Of a stretch of 64,000 nt of DNA, positions 34,016 through 46,869 are shown piece by piece. The notes under the pieces are model-generated. The model was given only the letters and a program-made list of their open reading frames with translations. It made no database searches and was not told where the DNA came from. The stretch's first letter is position 1; every line of letters starts with the position of its first letter. The DNA comes from Shinisaurus crocodilurus (taxonomy: Eukaryota > Chordata > Lepidosauria > Squamata > Shinisauridae). The stretch spans positions 22,528,051-22,592,050 of the forward strand of contig CM037880.1 in assembly GCA_021292165.1 (NCBI GenBank), given 5' to 3'. A program made the translations under genes and the position numbers.

Positions 34016-34277
34016 CATGTATCCAGTCAGCTCTTTCCTGGCTCGTGATGCTTGCTATTGGTGCAGAATCCTCCAACTCCAGCAGGGTCACTTTAAAATG
34101 GACTGCGGCAATGACCACTGCAGTACCAAATTCTAGTACAAAATCTGTAATAAACTTGGTATGTTGAAAACCCCTCCCACGCTTCTTTCTGTGTCTGTGC
34201 TGCAGACAGTAAGGAAGGCCTGAATGGAGAGTTACTATATGTGACTGTCTCCCATATGGCATCTGTTATTATTACTA

Positions 34278-34528
34278 CAGTCATACCTTGGATTGAGAGC
34301 ATAATTCGTTCTGGAAACGTGCTTGTAATCCAAAACACTCTTATATCAAAACAAATCCCCCCCCCCAAATTTGTACAGAGATTTTAAATTTAAGCCGTAC
34401 TACAGTACTTGTATTGCAAGATGTCGCTTATATATCAAGTAAAAAAATATATTAAATAAATATTTACAAATTTGCTTGTCTTGCAAAACGCTCTCAAACC
34501 AAGTTACTTGCAATCCAAGGTATTACTG
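34278..34528. mobile_element. Tigger-like MITE, copy 4
   Basis: CAGTCATACCTTGG to CCAAGGTATTACTG with TA flanks. Confidence 0.9.
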
Positions 34529-34530
34529 TA

Positions 34531-35250
34531 CTGCAAAATCTTTATGCAGCGCATATTTCCCCGTTTGGAATGAATAAGTCTTGAGAGAACTCACAGACAT
34601 GCTCCTTCACCGGGGTATAAAATCTGAACTCTGAGGATTGTGTTTCTCTTAAGTGGAGTTGGCAACTTAGCTTCGTTTGATAGGGACGTGGAGAGGTTGC
34701 CTGTGAGGCGCATCTTCACCGTGTCACTCACAGGTTCATGTTGTAGCATGACTGAGCACTGGATGTTGTAACTTGTAACACAGCCAGTCTTGCTGAGAGC
34801 ATGGGAGGAATTAGTACCGGGATGGGAACTGGCATTCATTCCCTGCCTTTCTTACCCTTCTCCGCCTCTGACTCACCCTTCACCCTTGGGTGGGTTGCTT
34901 CGCTGGTTTCCTCCCTCCTTTCCCCTCTATTGAATGGGGATGCTGCTCCATAGGGCTGTTGTGAGAATTAATGTATTTACTTCCTGTTTTCTCCCAGCGG
35001 TGAGGGTTCAGCTATGTCATGACATTGAATGTACTTGTAGAACATGTGCAGGCAAGGACTCTAATTCACTCTGTGTGTGTGTGGTGGTAAGAGGAACCCT
35101 GAGTCAGAGTGGTCGGAGCTAGTATGCAGAGAAGCCTCCCACACTGCTCTGTATTTATGGCACATGGCTCTTTTCTCCCCGTGTACAGATGACTACTTCA
35201 GTGAAGGGCTCATTCAGGCATAAGCTGTGGCTCGAGGCACCTATGTATTT
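34531..35250. other. Unannotated stretch
   Basis: No gene or recognised repeat. Short ORFs on both strands lack motifs. Confidence 0.35.
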
Positions 35251-35413
35251 CATAGATCATAGAGTTGGAAGGAGCCTACAAGGCCGTCGAGTCCAACCCC
35301 CTGCTCAATGCAGGAAACTAGAGGAGGGGTCTCCCATCCAAGTCATAACCAGGCCTGACCCTGCTTAGCTTTCCACGCTCAGACAAGCTGAGCCAGCATA
35401 ATCCACAGGCCTG
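35251..35413 (-). mobile_element. 5S rRNA-derived SINE (antisense)
   Basis: On the minus strand the head is a diverged 5S rRNA: AAGCTAAGCAGGGT (internal promoter A-box region), GCCTGGTTATGACTTGGATG and GGGAGACC (C-box region). The 5S text then stops, and a CR1-like 3' tail follows (GAGCAGGGGGTTGGACTCGA, CTCCTTCCAACTCTATGATC). Not a 5S gene, because its 3' quarter is replaced by the tail. Confidence 0.9.
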
Positions 35414-36245
35414 TGTATGTTTATTTTATTTGATTTGTACCTCGCATTTCTACCAAGAAAAATGGCATTCTCCCTTATAACACTTTATTTTCTCACCCAC
35501 CCAGTGCTCCCCAGGATCCAAGCAGGCTAGCCAATGTTTCGTGGTTTTGGGTTTTTTAAAAAAAACTTTTTAAATTGAGCAATAGATCTCTTCCCCGTCC
35601 CCCTGCCAGCCATATCACAAACTGCTTTTGCAGCTCCCTTCAGTCTGAAAACTCCTTTGTCACAGGACATTACATTATAGAGGAAAGGACCCTTAGTGAA
35701 ATCCCTGTGCCCAGCCTTGATTCCTTCCCCACCTTTCCAAAGCAAGACCTACAAGGCTGTCAAAAAAGGTGTGTGTGTGTGTGTACTAATTCTTCTGGTT
35801 CTCCTGTAATTCAAGCACTGCTTGGATCTTGGCCAAAAATCTGTTAAAATAAGTGTGTCATCTTTGGGTTTTGGTGCTTTTGTTGCCTCCCAAACTTCAG
35901 CTTGACAAGTTTCTTTCTTTCTTTCTTTCTTTTTAATGGCTGAAAAGAAACCTTAGTGTTAGGTTCCATTGAATGGCACAGGATTTGGTGGCAGAACTGT
36001 GGTTAGTGGATAGTATACAGCTGGCTCCCTTCTTTCAATTAACTTCACCCAGCCAGTGGGTGGATCTCTTGAACCTTATTTCAAACATGCTCTCGGTCCC
36101 TTTAATTCAATTTATAAGCCCATTCTATAGTGATAGTTCTCTGGGTGGCATACAAGGTAAGACTATGATAAAGTTAATAATGGCAATAACATACAATGCA
36201 CTTTAAACACAGGGAGGAAAACACAGCAGTAAAATCAAACAAATC
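35414..36245. other. Unannotated stretch
   Basis: No gene. Text at 36100-36245 (CTCTGGGTGGCATACAAGGT) resembles the 3' UTR of an old LINE. Confidence 0.35.
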
Positions 36246-36246
36246 A

Positions 36247-36424
36247 CTTCAAAACATGATCCTCCTCCTCTCCATTTCATCCTCACAACAACCCTGTGAG
36301 GTAGGTTAGGCTGAGAGTCAGTGACTGGCCCAAAGTCACCCAGTGAGTTTCATGGCCGAGCAGGGAATAGAACCCGGATCTCCCAAGTCCCAGTCCAACA
36401 CTCTCACCACTACGCCACTAATTC
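36247..36424 (-). mobile_element. Sauria-type tRNA SINE (antisense)
   Basis: The ATCCTCCTCCTCTCCATTTC part of the body, the GTAGGTTAGGCTGAGAGTCA core and a head ending CACCACTACGCCACTAATTC. The AT-rich tail is missing. Confidence 0.9.
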
Positions 36425-36925
36425 AGCTAATTGCGGGCAGTGCAATACAGCTAATGCTTCTTTTAATAATATATTTTGTCACTGTCCAGTAATAGCTTCT
36501 TTTTGGGAGGGGAGGTTATTACACAGATAAGTTTTGTACTGGAACAGTCTTTAATATTCACTGGTGTATACACACTTTTAAATTATTTACCTGCTTTATG
36601 GAAATTAACAAATGGTCAGTGACAGCGAGAATGGATTCTCTGCGCCCTTTTGACAGCTAAAAGACTGATATCACAACACTGGAAGGATAAATACTCACCT
36701 CCTATAATGCAATGGACTGAGGACTTTACAACGCTTTCAATATGTGAACAGGTGGCATATACACGCCACCTTCAAATGGATCCTTATTTGGACATTTTGT
36801 CTGCTTTTGTTGAGTATAACTGCTGGGAAGTTGTATGTATTTCATATGTATTCATTGCTATGGAAATACACAAATCCATGTACGTATATTTTAAAAAAGG
36901 GGGGAAAGGGAAAAAAATAAATAAA
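36425..36925 (+). mobile_element. L1-like LINE ORF2 C-terminal remnant
   Basis: Reading-frame pieces match the end of L1 ORF2: NIFCHCPVIASFWEG near 36465-36510 and RLISQHWKDKYSPPIMQW at 36662-36715, then a word like the usual final FIEY (SAFVEY). The frame is broken by several stops. The 3' end is the A-rich run at 36890-36925. Confidence 0.75.
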
Positions 36926-37150
36926 ACGTTTTGGGGGTGCTCACGGGTGCCATTGGAGGTGCCTTTGGGCACCATGTTGAAGTAGGTGCTAGGTGGGCCT
37001 CTCTGGTGAGGGAGTTCCACAACTGAGAGGCCGCTGCTAGTGGTAGTACTTGGTCAAGGATCACAGATGATGATCTTAATGCAAGGATTTGATTACGTAT
37101 GTTTAGGTATAAAATGACATACTGTGGTTTGGCTTTATGAGCCATCCTTT
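36926..37150 (-). mobile_element. L2-like LINE remnant (antisense)
   Basis: The minus strand encodes LAAASQLWNSLTREAHLAP. The GGTGCC words at 36936-36985 are shared with 567-640 and may belong to a separate DNA element. Confidence 0.55.
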
Positions 37151-37430
37151 TGCATGATGTCTGACCGAAATCTCAGTGAGTACAACATTGCATTTTTGAG
37201 TTTCATTTTAATTTTGCAGGGTGTTTGTTGAGATCATAATTTAATTTTGATTATTGAATGTTGCAATTGCTTACCAAGTAATTTCATAGTTTAGAACGTT
37301 CACTTAAAGTTAAAATCCAGTGCATATTTCTACATGTACATTTGCAAAATGTTGAGATATAGATTCGCTGTGTTTGGCCCTGCTAAACAGCCGGGGGTTC
37401 TTAGTAGCTGGGATAAAACTATATCTGATT

Positions 37431-37567
37431 TAAGGCAGAATCCTATGCATGTTTAGACAGGAAAAAGCCCTACAACTCCCAGCATTCCCCAGCCAGCGTG
37501 GCTGGCTGGGGAATGCTGGGAGTCGTAGGACTTTTTTTCCTGTCTAAATATGCAAAAGATTGCACCC
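37431..37567. mobile_element. Hairpin MITE family B
   Basis: AAGGCAGAATCCTATGCATG to the inverse, with a long GC-rich stem around CAGCCAGCGTGGCTGGCTGG. Confidence 0.85.
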
Positions 37568-37569
37568 GT

Positions 37570-38125
37570 AGGAACTTACTTCTGTCTTGGGTTTTTTTTG
37601 TGAGGAGGGTTGGGTAGAAACATGAAACATTTGGGTTTTGAAAATGTAGTGATTTCACAGTAGCTCCGTCTAGGACTGATAGCACCTCATATACTGTAGC
37701 AGCAATGTAGTAGCATTAGCATAGTTTACTGCTGAATGGTCCAGTGCCTTGATGTGGATTTAGATGTGGGAGAGCCACAAATCACCACAGAGCTCAGTGT
37801 CTCACCTGGGCAAGCTGCCCTCTCTCTGCAAAACGTACCTGTTTGTGTCTGTGAAGATAAAAATGTGATGGTTTCTAAGCTGCCTTGAGCACTTCTTGGC
37901 AAGGCTGGATACAAGTTGAATAATGTTCTTACTGTTAGGGATGAAGTGGAACAGGACAATTGCGTTGTACAATCATTCCAGGATTCCAACATCTTGGTTG
38001 ATTTCTGGTCAAAATCTGGATTTGCCACGTCAGAATGGAACAGATTCTGTGCTTGCACTATTTCCTTTTTTTTTTAAATTAAAAATTTACTATCATGCAA
38101 TTTTGTAGCTATTGGTTGGGTTACT
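37570..38125. other. Mostly unannotated stretch with a LINE 3' scrap
   Basis: Around 37845-37925 the text (GATGGTTTCTAAGCTGCCTT) resembles the extreme 3' end of an L2-like LINE. Nothing else was recognised. Confidence 0.35.
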
Positions 38126-38127
38126 GA

Positions 38128-38240
38128 AAGGCGCAATCCTATGCAAGTTTAGACAGAAAAAAGGCCTACAAACTCCCAGCATGGGCATGCTGGGAGTTGT
38201 AAGCCTTTTTTCAGTCTAAACTTGCATAGGATTGTACCCC
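38128..38240. mobile_element. Hairpin MITE family B, compact form
   Basis: A full palindrome of about 113 bp: GGCGCAATCCTATGCAAGTT and its inverse, with a very short loop around CCCAGCATGGGCATGCTGGG. Confidence 0.9.
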
Positions 38241-40055
38241 AAGTGAAGTTACATTAAGGAATGGTGAAATTATGTGATTGGGCAATTACTACACAAACAA
38301 ACAAATGGGAAAGCCCCAAACCTTTAAAAAGATTGATCAGTTTGATTTTCCTGAAACAAACATTCTGAGAATATGCCCCCAGATTCCAGACCAAAAATAT
38401 ATTCTGCCGGGCTGAGTTCCACTCTGAGAACCATACCTGAAATATGGAACCATGAAATCCGCGGCAGGATCTGGTTGAGGTGGATTCTGTAAGCATCCCC
38501 AATGAAAATTCTAGCATGCCTGTAGTTCAAGCAATGTATGTTTTGTGGGGTTTTAAAGGAAAGACAGTGAAAATGGTATATCTGCATTGAACACAACCTT
38601 GTTTCACCACTCCAATGTAGACTTGAAATAAAAATCAGCACCTCTTTTAAACTTCAGAGGAAATAGCATTGATATATTTTTAATAAAATACAATCCAGCA
38701 CAGAAGTATATGCCAGAGAATTTGGCACTCACTGTGACTTCAGGATAAAACCAAATAAAATTATGGTGTGAGTAGGGACAGAGACCAATCTGTTTAATGC
38801 ACAGTTCATTGCCACTTAGCATGCTCTCTTTGTATGGCTAAAGCATGAGAAGCACCACAGGAGTGATGAGAAAAGTAGGAACCGTATTTAGCAACCGGTT
38901 CCTGGCTCTTCAGAGTGAAGTCAACCTGGGACACAGGCAAGCTGGAGCAAAGAGCCAGAAGAAAGTTGTTAGAAAAGAAGTTGCAGCAATTTGGCTTCCT
39001 AAAGTAAGCATGTTGTAATGCTAATTAAAAAGCACACAGGAGAACTGTTTGTTGCCCTTGCAAGTATAGAGTAGCCCTAAACTGTGTGTGTTCCTTTTTC
39101 TGTTTTAGATTTCTCAAAATAACAGTAGAACTGTGTCGCAAGTGATGGTTTAACATAATATGTAACAAGAAACAAGAGCCTTTTTGTTCGTGGAAGTTCT
39201 CTTGTTTTCAGAACTCTACCAGCAGTAAATGTAACCCTGGAACAAATAATCCTAAACTATTAAGAACCTTTTCAGGTCAGTCTTGATGAAACAACCGATT
39301 ATAGAGCACTCCACGTGATGTATTTCTTGCCGAGTGAAAATGCTGAATGTTCTGTGCAGAAAAGTTCACCTCTTGGGGACCTATTTTGATAACATTAACT
39401 TGCTCCAGAGAATTCAGAGCTTTCTGTAGGCTTACAATGATTTCATATTAACATTTGGTGCCCCAGGAAATATTGAGGAAATATAAGTATTCCTGTTTCT
39501 GCAATAAGGATGTCCAGTGTACATTGTACACTCTGCATCCTTGTGTTTATCTTGCACTCAACTCCCCCCCCCTTTGTTTTGGTGGTGGTGGGTGTGTGGA
39601 CTTCCAGTTTGCTTCTGGCATCCAACGGAGTAGGCTGTTGCTCACCACAAAGCACTCACTATCTAAGAAATGCCACAGTACTAGTTTATGCAATTGTGTA
39701 CATGATTATTTTTAATAGCCTAGTGGCCCGGTGACATTAAAATACTTGAACGCTATATTTGAATACAAAAATGGGCTATTGTGTAGAATTACACTGACAG
39801 ATCAAGCCTTATGAGGACAAGGGACTAGGTGAGGAAGACCCTGTGAAACACGATAATGAGTTGTGATAATCAGGTTTCAGATAAAGAAGATTCTACTCCA
39901 TTATCTGTAATTTTCCCTGAGAGCCTTTTAGCCACTGTGGGATGATTTGAGTGCACGTATTCTGCTGTTGCTTTGATTGCCTTAGATTGTGGTATGCAGG
40001 GTTATGAGTGGTATGGAAAGAGCCAAGGGAGACCTTTCTCCCGCTCTCATGGTAC
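38241..40055. other. Long unannotated stretch
   Basis: About 1.8 kb without a recognised repeat. A minus-strand ORF of 105 codons (38324-38641) and others have no motif. A candidate for older unique sequence or a conserved non-coding element. Confidence 0.4.
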
Positions 40056-40250
40056 TAGAAGACAGAGTTACCCAGTGAAATTGATTTGCCCGTCAGTTCA
40101 GGACATCGAAAAGCGAGTAAACAACATATCATTAAGATCTGGAATTCACACAGTTTATAATTAATTTATGGAGTTCACTACTACAAGATCTAGTGATGGC
40201 TGTTAGCTTAGATGACTTTGGAAAAGATTTGAAGATTTTTCTGGTAGGAT
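40056..40250 (+). mobile_element. CR1 3'-UTR fragment
   Basis: TTATGGAGTTCACTACTACA and AGATCTAGTGATGGCTGT match the CR1 text at 52300-52572, with decay. Confidence 0.6.
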
Positions 40251-40410
40251 GTCTCTCGTAGGGGTGGGGGGGTTGCACCTCAAACCTGCCTGCCTCCATG
40301 GGTTCCATAAATGAAGCACCAAACTTGTTCATTTCACAAATTAAATAGGGAAATCAGGGACATATGAAGCAACATCTATCAAAGCCTTTCCTCAGATTAT
40401 GGAAAGGGAC

Positions 40411-40526
40411 TAAGGGTGCAATCCTATGCAAGTTTAGACAGAAAAAGGGCCTACAACTCCCAGCATGGGCATACTGGGAGTTGTAGGCCTTTTTTCTGTC
40501 TAAACTTGCATAGGATTACACCTTAA
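40411..40526. mobile_element. Hairpin MITE family B, compact near-perfect hairpin
   Basis: AAGGGTGCAATCCTATGCAA to its inverse. The arms differ at only a few positions over about 55 bp, with a loop of a few bases. Confidence 0.9.
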
Positions 40527-41340
40527 ATATAATTTGCTATTATGAAAGACCATGAAGAAAAATCCCCAAGCACCAATGGATTCCACCCATATTTTTACTT
40601 GTAAAGTAAAGGGGAACAATATGTTACATGTATTACCCTCTTTCAACAACTAGATATAACCCCAATGTGATTTTCTTTTGTTTGTCTTTCTTTGTATTTG
40701 GAAAATTAACAATTTAAATACACATGAATAAAATAGGTTTTACTTCAGCAGTTCCTTTAATATACAAAATAATCCATGGTTTATGGCACCAAAGGTAGAT
40801 ATGATGGTTAAGGAAATGAAGATTGCTTTAGTGGTGGCTCTGCTCTTGCTGCGAGAATGGCCGTCATAACACTCTATGTTGAGCTTTGGCCATATAAGTA
40901 GAATCAGGTAAGTTGATTGCTTTGATTTCTTGCTCTCTTTGCTGGATCAGGACTGCAGTTGGTTGTCCTGGAGCTGTCCTTGGGAAGAGCCCCTCTGGCA
41001 CCTGACTTCTGTCCCCAAGACTGAGGGCAAGCTGATATATTTTGCCTTTTGTCAACCCGATCAGCCTTCCAAGCCCACTTTTGCCTAGAAACCCCTTCCT
41101 CCTCCCCCCCAAGATAAATACGTTTTAGGGCTCTTATCAACTCTTCAGCCCAGAGTGGGAGTTTAGGGAAGTTTGGGTTTCTGCTCTGTTTTCTCTTCCT
41201 CTTGCTTCCTTTGGATCTGCCCCCCAGCCCAAAGTGCTTCCTCTCCCCTGACTTAGAACACTATCTGCTGTTCACATTTATATATCTATCTATATTTTGT
41301 GCTGATGGCCACAATCCATAACATGAGCCTTGTTCAATAG
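40527..41340. other. Unannotated stretch
   Basis: The minus-strand ORF 40864-41112 (82 codons) has a protein-like composition but no recognisable domain and no splice support. Confidence 0.35.
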
Positions 41341-41345
41341 GATTT

Positions 41346-41595
41346 ACAGTAATACCTTGGATTGCAAGTAACTTGGTTTGAGAGCGTTTTGCAAGACAAG
41401 CAAATTTTTAAATATTTATTTATTTATTTTTTGACTTGATATACAAGCGACGTCTTGCAATATAAGTACCGTAGTACGGCTTAAATTAAAAATCTCTGTA
41501 CAAATTTTTTTGGGGGGATTTCGTTTTGATATAAGAGTGTTTTAGATTACAAGCACGTTTCCGGAACGAATTATGCTCTCAATCCAAGGCATGAC
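41346..41595. mobile_element. Tigger-like MITE, copy 5
   Basis: CAGTAATACCTTGGATTGCA at the left with TA before it. The right end GGCATGACC has lost the last bases. Confidence 0.85.
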
Positions 41596-42014
41596 CAAGT
41601 GATGATTCTTACATGTGACAATAACGGCATAATTCTGCCCTTTAGTGCTGGGGTGGTTTCCCTGAACAAATTGCCGTTTCCAGACCCAGACCCTAACATG
41701 TTGCAGGGGGTCCCACTGCAGCCCCAATCGGGGTCCCTGTGCCTGAAATTTGCATTGCAAAAAGCGGCCCCGTTTGTTTCAATGGCATGGCTCTATGTAA
41801 GCAGCTCATGTGGGCTGTTGAGAGAATGAGCAGGAGGGAGAGAGCGCACTGCCTCACAGGGACCCGCCACTTCTGTTTTTACTCAAGAACCTACCATCGG
41901 CCCATTCCTAGGTTGTTGAGTGTGATGTGAGAACCCAGAGTGCTGTGTTTAGGGGCTATACAACCCAGCGGTTAACCCTACAACAAACCGATCATAACTT
42001 GGGAGCAAGTCCCA

Positions 42015-43525
42015 TTGAAACAGGGTTCCTGTTGCTCAGCAAGCTATGAACAGGCCAATTGTAGGTTGTTGGTTAAAAGCGGTAGTAGCGGGTGCACTGC
42101 AAGGAAGCAAGTGAATTAATTGCAATTCAGTACCATCTTAAGGAGCGGTGTTCAGACCATTCAGTTCAGAGTCCAAAATGACCTAACTGTACCACTGGTT
42201 TTTCTGGGACGTCTGCTTCCCCTCTCCTTTTCCTGTATGTTAAAAATCTGAGCATGTGCACAGTGCCTTTATGCACAAAGACTCTCTGAGCAGGCACAAA
42301 GACTCTTGGAGTAGGTGTGCAGAGTGCAGGATGAAGGTGCAGTCCGTTCATTCCTTCATGTCATCAGCTAGGGTAAAAATGCTCAGGATATCCAAGATTC
42401 TTCCTGGCTAAGTGTGGATATTTAAAGAGCACAGTACATGAGAAGTGCTCGCTTATCATGATTAAGTACTCCTAGAAAAAAATCCTGCTATTCCTGTGAG
42501 GACAGTAGGGAACTTCAAGGGGTCCAGTAAAACAATATCTTCTCGGTAGTTCAGGTTTAAAAATAGGGTCGCATAGAAGAGCAGCACTGTGACTTTATCT
42601 TTTCAAGAAGCCTCCTTCAATCACTGCCCTTCTTTGGAGGGGTATTTAACATTGCACCTCTTGAATAAAAGAAGCTGATGGAGAAATGATCTGTACACTC
42701 CGTAAAAGTAGTGTTTTTTCTTCTTTTTTCTCTTCTGGATAGTCGACTACTGTTCACTATAATGGCAGCCCCAGTAAGTAGCAAAGCAGGCAGTAATTTT
42801 TATTGCAGTGGTGGTCATCTTTATTTCCCCCAAATGCATCATACCAAAATGGCAGACATTATCATATCTGAGCTCTGTTTCTCCCTGTTCTGAAACAAAT
42901 TAGCTAACCCTCTGAAAAAAAAGAGCGGTGAATTTAAATAGCACATTTTGAGGTGAATGAAACATTTCCTATTCTTTCCTTGTCATTTTAGGCCAGCCCT
43001 AATTTATGGAGGATTGGCTGTGATAGCTAAATTGTACCTCCATGTTTGGAGGCAGTATATCTCTGAGTCTTGGGGAAATATAAATGAGAAGTGTTGTTGT
43101 CTTCATGTCCTGATTATATGCTTCATGGAGGCACCTGGTTGAGCACTTTTGAAAAAGATGCAGAATTAATGGATCCTTGGTGTGGTCCAGAGGGTTCTTA
43201 TTGTACCTTTAAAAAAGGTATTGATCTTTCATTGTATTTTACTGTAGTTTCAGTGCTTGTATTTTATCTTGCAAGTTGCTTTGTGTGTGTAACTTTAAAA
43301 TGGCATTTTGTGGGTCAATGTTTTCAATGTTTTGGCCTGAAAAATAAGAACTTCATCAAATTGTAAGGACATGTTTCATAGCATCAATAAATATCTTTTC
43401 TACAAGAGCTTACAGAATAACGTTGTTCATGTCAGTACTGAAAGAATGAAGTTTATCCTTTTTGTGATAGCGGCCATCTTGATGATGGCATGAGAGAGTG
43501 GCACCATAGATATTCTTCAACTTCA
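42015..43525. other. Long unannotated stretch
   Basis: No recognised repeat. It contains the microexon-like text at 42743-42773. Confidence 0.4.
42743..42773 (+). other. Microexon-like sequence (candidate)
   Basis: A pyrimidine tract of more than 25 bases (42713-42736) leads to AG at 42741-42742, and 31 bp later the text reads CCA then GTAAGTA (42774-42780), a consensus donor. Two of the three frames are open. There is no protein or transcript evidence, so chance is likely. Confidence 0.15.
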
Positions 43526-43530
43526 GCAGT

Positions 43531-43756
43531 GGATTATTTATTTATTTATTATATTTATACCCCACCTTTCCCCCGAAAGGAACCCAAGGCGGCTTATATA
43601 ATCCTCCTCCTCCTCCTCCTCCTCCTCCTCTCCATTTTATCCTCACAACAACCCTGTGAGGTAGGTTAGGCTGAGCGTCAGTGACTGGCCCAGAGTCACC
43701 CAGTGAGTTTCATGGCCAAGAGGGGACTAGAACTCGGATCTCCTGAGTAATTGAAC
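43531..43756 (-). mobile_element. Sauria-type tRNA SINE (antisense) with expanded TCC tract
   Basis: Tail at 43531-43560, body, then an expanded (TCC)n run at about 43601-43632 inside the element, the GTTAGGCTGAGCGTCAGTGA core and a head truncated at GGATCTCCTGAG. Confidence 0.9.
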
Positions 43757-45450
43757 AAAACCAGCCATATATAATTAGCACTGATTATACCACAAAACAG
43801 GTTTTTTCATACTTAATAGGGTTGTATCCAATGTTATTCATGACTAGCTTAAGTCCCATTCATTTCAGTGGGTCTACTCTAAGTAGGACCAACATTGGAT
43901 GTAACCCTTTGCTCTCTAACTGTATGTTTTTATAGAAAAGTTATGCACAAATGATGGCGTCCAGGAAGGGAGAAAAAGACGCTGAACAAAGTTCGTTGTC
44001 CTGCTCATCGTCCATACTTCCCCCTTGAGCTGTGAGCCAATGTTGAGTCTTGATGTTACTCTGCCTCTAAAGAGTTTTTCTTACTGCTAAAAAGCCAGCT
44101 GTTCAGGCTCTGTTAGGCTGCCCCTGAGTTCTGAGCCGTTTCTGGCTAAACATAAACCTCAGCTTAAAAAAAACAAACTAAAACTGGTAATGCTAAGCTG
44201 GAATGCACTGACTGCACATTACACAAGACCCATAAAACAATATTGAATTTCCAAGTCAGTGGGATTGGAAGACTTGTTGTACAATGTTCTCCTGAAACAT
44301 TCCAGATCAATTCCAAATCCATACTGGAATGCGTAACGGATCTGTGCTGGGAATTTAAAGGAGGTTTTGAAAGTCATTGTGCAAAACGGAACAAAAACTA
44401 CCTAGTTCTTCTCCAGTTTGGCTGTTACTACCAAAGTGCTGCCGTGCTGCGTGCACTGAATTGCTGCATGTGAAGTATTGGCAAACGCACGTGTGTGTTG
44501 GTGTTGGGAAGCCACTATTTGCTCTCCGCAATCGCCCCCCGTCTCTAGCTGCGCTCCTTGAGCTTTGCAATATCTGGCCTGTCTGGCTGCACAGTTGTGT
44601 TCTTGCTGGCCCCAGCTGAATAGCAAAGCCATGAGCAGCAGGCTGACGGTTCCCCCACCTCATTTTCAGCTAGAAGGGCAGGTAGCCGGCTACCGCCAAA
44701 ACGTGCTGACAGCATAATTTCTGGAACAGTAGGTTGCTAATGTGCCTAGGATGTTCTGCAGCTGTGAATTTTGTTTTATTTTTGTTTGTTTGTCTATGCT
44801 GATCGACAAAACTGAAGGTGTTTAGTCATTATGACAGATAACAAACATTTTCTATTTTTATTTTTTCTTCATGGGTGTATGTGAGAGGAACCGCGTGCAC
44901 ACATCTGCTATAATTGGCAGCGGCAGCGGCTGATGGGACTGCACGTTTGGTTTTTGTAAAGCCAAACTAGTTCATTATGAGAATTCTGGGAAGCCGAGAA
45001 ATGGGGCTCATGGGGGGACATTTGCAGAGCAAATGAGTACCGGCTTATTGCGGGACGTGCCTTTGCAGCTGTAGCTCTAGCGTGTGTGACTAGCGGTAGG
45101 TGAAATGGCTGCTATTTTGCCTGAGAAGCTTGGAGGGAGACAGTGAGATATTTTCCCGGGTGTAACTTGGACAGAGTGCCCTTTCCGAAGGAAGATTTCT
45201 CTGTTCTCTTTTACCCAATTCAAGGGAATACAGAATAGCCACAAATTCTTGGTGATAAAAGGAAAAGATGTAGAGTGGTCTGTCCTGAAATGTAATCAGG
45301 GATCCTGCAGGATGATGGTGAAGTCCCAGGCAGTGTTTGTGATATTTTGGCAGTTCATCTAGGGAAGCACGTGGGTGGAAGGGCCTTTGCCTGCCATTGG
45401 CTGGTCTTCTCAGATGATCCCAGAAGAGAAGCAGGAAGAAGGAACTGAAA
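43757..45450. other. Long unannotated stretch
   Basis: Apart from a scrap of repeat G at 43850-43915 nothing was recognised. Overlapping ORFs on both strands at 44243-44663 and the 121-codon minus ORF at 45090-45455 have no motifs. Confidence 0.4.
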
Positions 45451-45455
45451 TGCAT

Positions 45456-45644
45456 TCATCACATTTTTATCTCACCTTTCTTCAACTGAGCAGCGCACCA
45501 TTCTATTTTCTTCTCAGAACAACCCTGTGAAGTAGGTTAGGCTGAGAGAGCGTGACTGGCAGGTCATCCTGTGAGCTTCCTAGAGGATTGGAGAACTGAA
45601 CCTGGGTCTCCCCAGTTCTAGTCCAACACCGTAACTGCTACATC
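45456..45644 (-). mobile_element. Old Sauria-type SINE (antisense), diverged
   Basis: ATTTTTATCTCACCTTTCTT tail side, then CCCTGTGAAGTAGGTTAGGC and a head with TCTAGTCCAACACCGTAACT. More diverged than the other copies. Confidence 0.7.
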
Positions 45645-45860
45645 AGGGGTGGGGAACCACTTTCAGCCCGAGGGCCAAATTCCATTTTGGAGAAGCTCTT
45701 GGCAGCTGCATTTCAGTGGTGGGCGGAGCCAAAGGTAAAAGGGGCGGGACCAAACCACCCAAAATACCAGCATATTTTTATGCTGGTCATTGACCATAAT
45801 AAATGAAACTGAACTGAACCAGCATATTTTAGCTTAAAGCTCTTACTGCCAGTAGCTAAA
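45645..45860. repeat. Unclassified non-autonomous element
   Basis: TCAGGGGTGGGGAACCACTT and GAGGGCCAAATTCCATTTTG, then GGTGGGCGGAGCCAAAGGTA. Related in inverse to 9235-9575. Confidence 0.4.
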
Positions 45861-46860
45861 CTTTAGGAGAGACTTCCCAGCCTATTACAATGGGATGGGG
45901 GAGATACTACACAGAAGGCAGGAAACCACCAAACCACCAATGATTGGGGAGAAGGGTGTGGGACCAGGGGAAGGATTATGGCCTTCAGGCAAACCCCAGA
46001 GAGCTGAATTGGGACCCTTGGGGACTGCACCGAGACCCTGGGCCTGCTGTCCTGCATTCCTGCACCCCACCATACTGCCTTTCTACTGATGGTTGGGACT
46101 TGGGAGAAGGAGTGGTGGGAAAAATGGCCAGAGGAAAGAGCTGCATGTGTTCTGGAGCGCAATCTCTTATCAATTTGAAATAACGAACAGCCAAATCTTT
46201 GCCTTTTAGTTTACTCTCTTCAGTGGATGTTTTCCAGTGAGAAAACAAGACAGAGACTGCAAATGTATGTTAAATGTTAGAAAATTACCCCAACGCAGTT
46301 GTCATTTGTATTTCTTGCATGTCCTTTTTAAGGACATTAATTTCTCAAGGTTGTCTGCGCAGTTGATAAGATTATGGTCATTTTTAAAACAACAACACCG
46401 GTTAGAGATGACTTAGGCTGGCTTAAACATCCCAGCTCTCGCACAAGGCTATCAAAACGTCGTTCGGAGTGGCAGCACTCCATGTTGGTGGGCGTCATGT
46501 TCCAAAGCGCAGTAGAAATGTGAAGCATTATTAAGTGGCATGCCTGATGCAGGGGAAGTTTTTTGGCAGCCCCCTTGTACGGGCCATGAAGTTTAAACTG
46601 GGCCTTGTGTTAGTGAAAATGGAAGAACTTGCTTCCATGCGTCAGGTCCTTGTTTGTGCATTTGCCAACAGTCGTCAAAATGTGCATTTATGTTGCTTTT
46701 TTTATGAAGGCAGAGTCGCCCCACTCTCATTTTGAGAGCTTGTTGGACTGTTGCTCCTACTGCCAAGCTGGGTGGCGCACATACAGTGGGGGTAGTGGTA
46801 ACGTCTGGAGTGCAGGCGCTCATCGTGATAGTCACTGTAGCCACACCCCCAAGGAGAATC
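45861..46860. other. Unannotated stretch
   Basis: No recognised repeat; overlapping chance ORFs on both strands. Confidence 0.35.
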
Positions 46861-46869
46861 CAAAATTAC

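Noticed and set aside
45090..45455. 121-codon minus-strand ORF
   Set aside because: No motif; its start lies at the edge of an old SINE.
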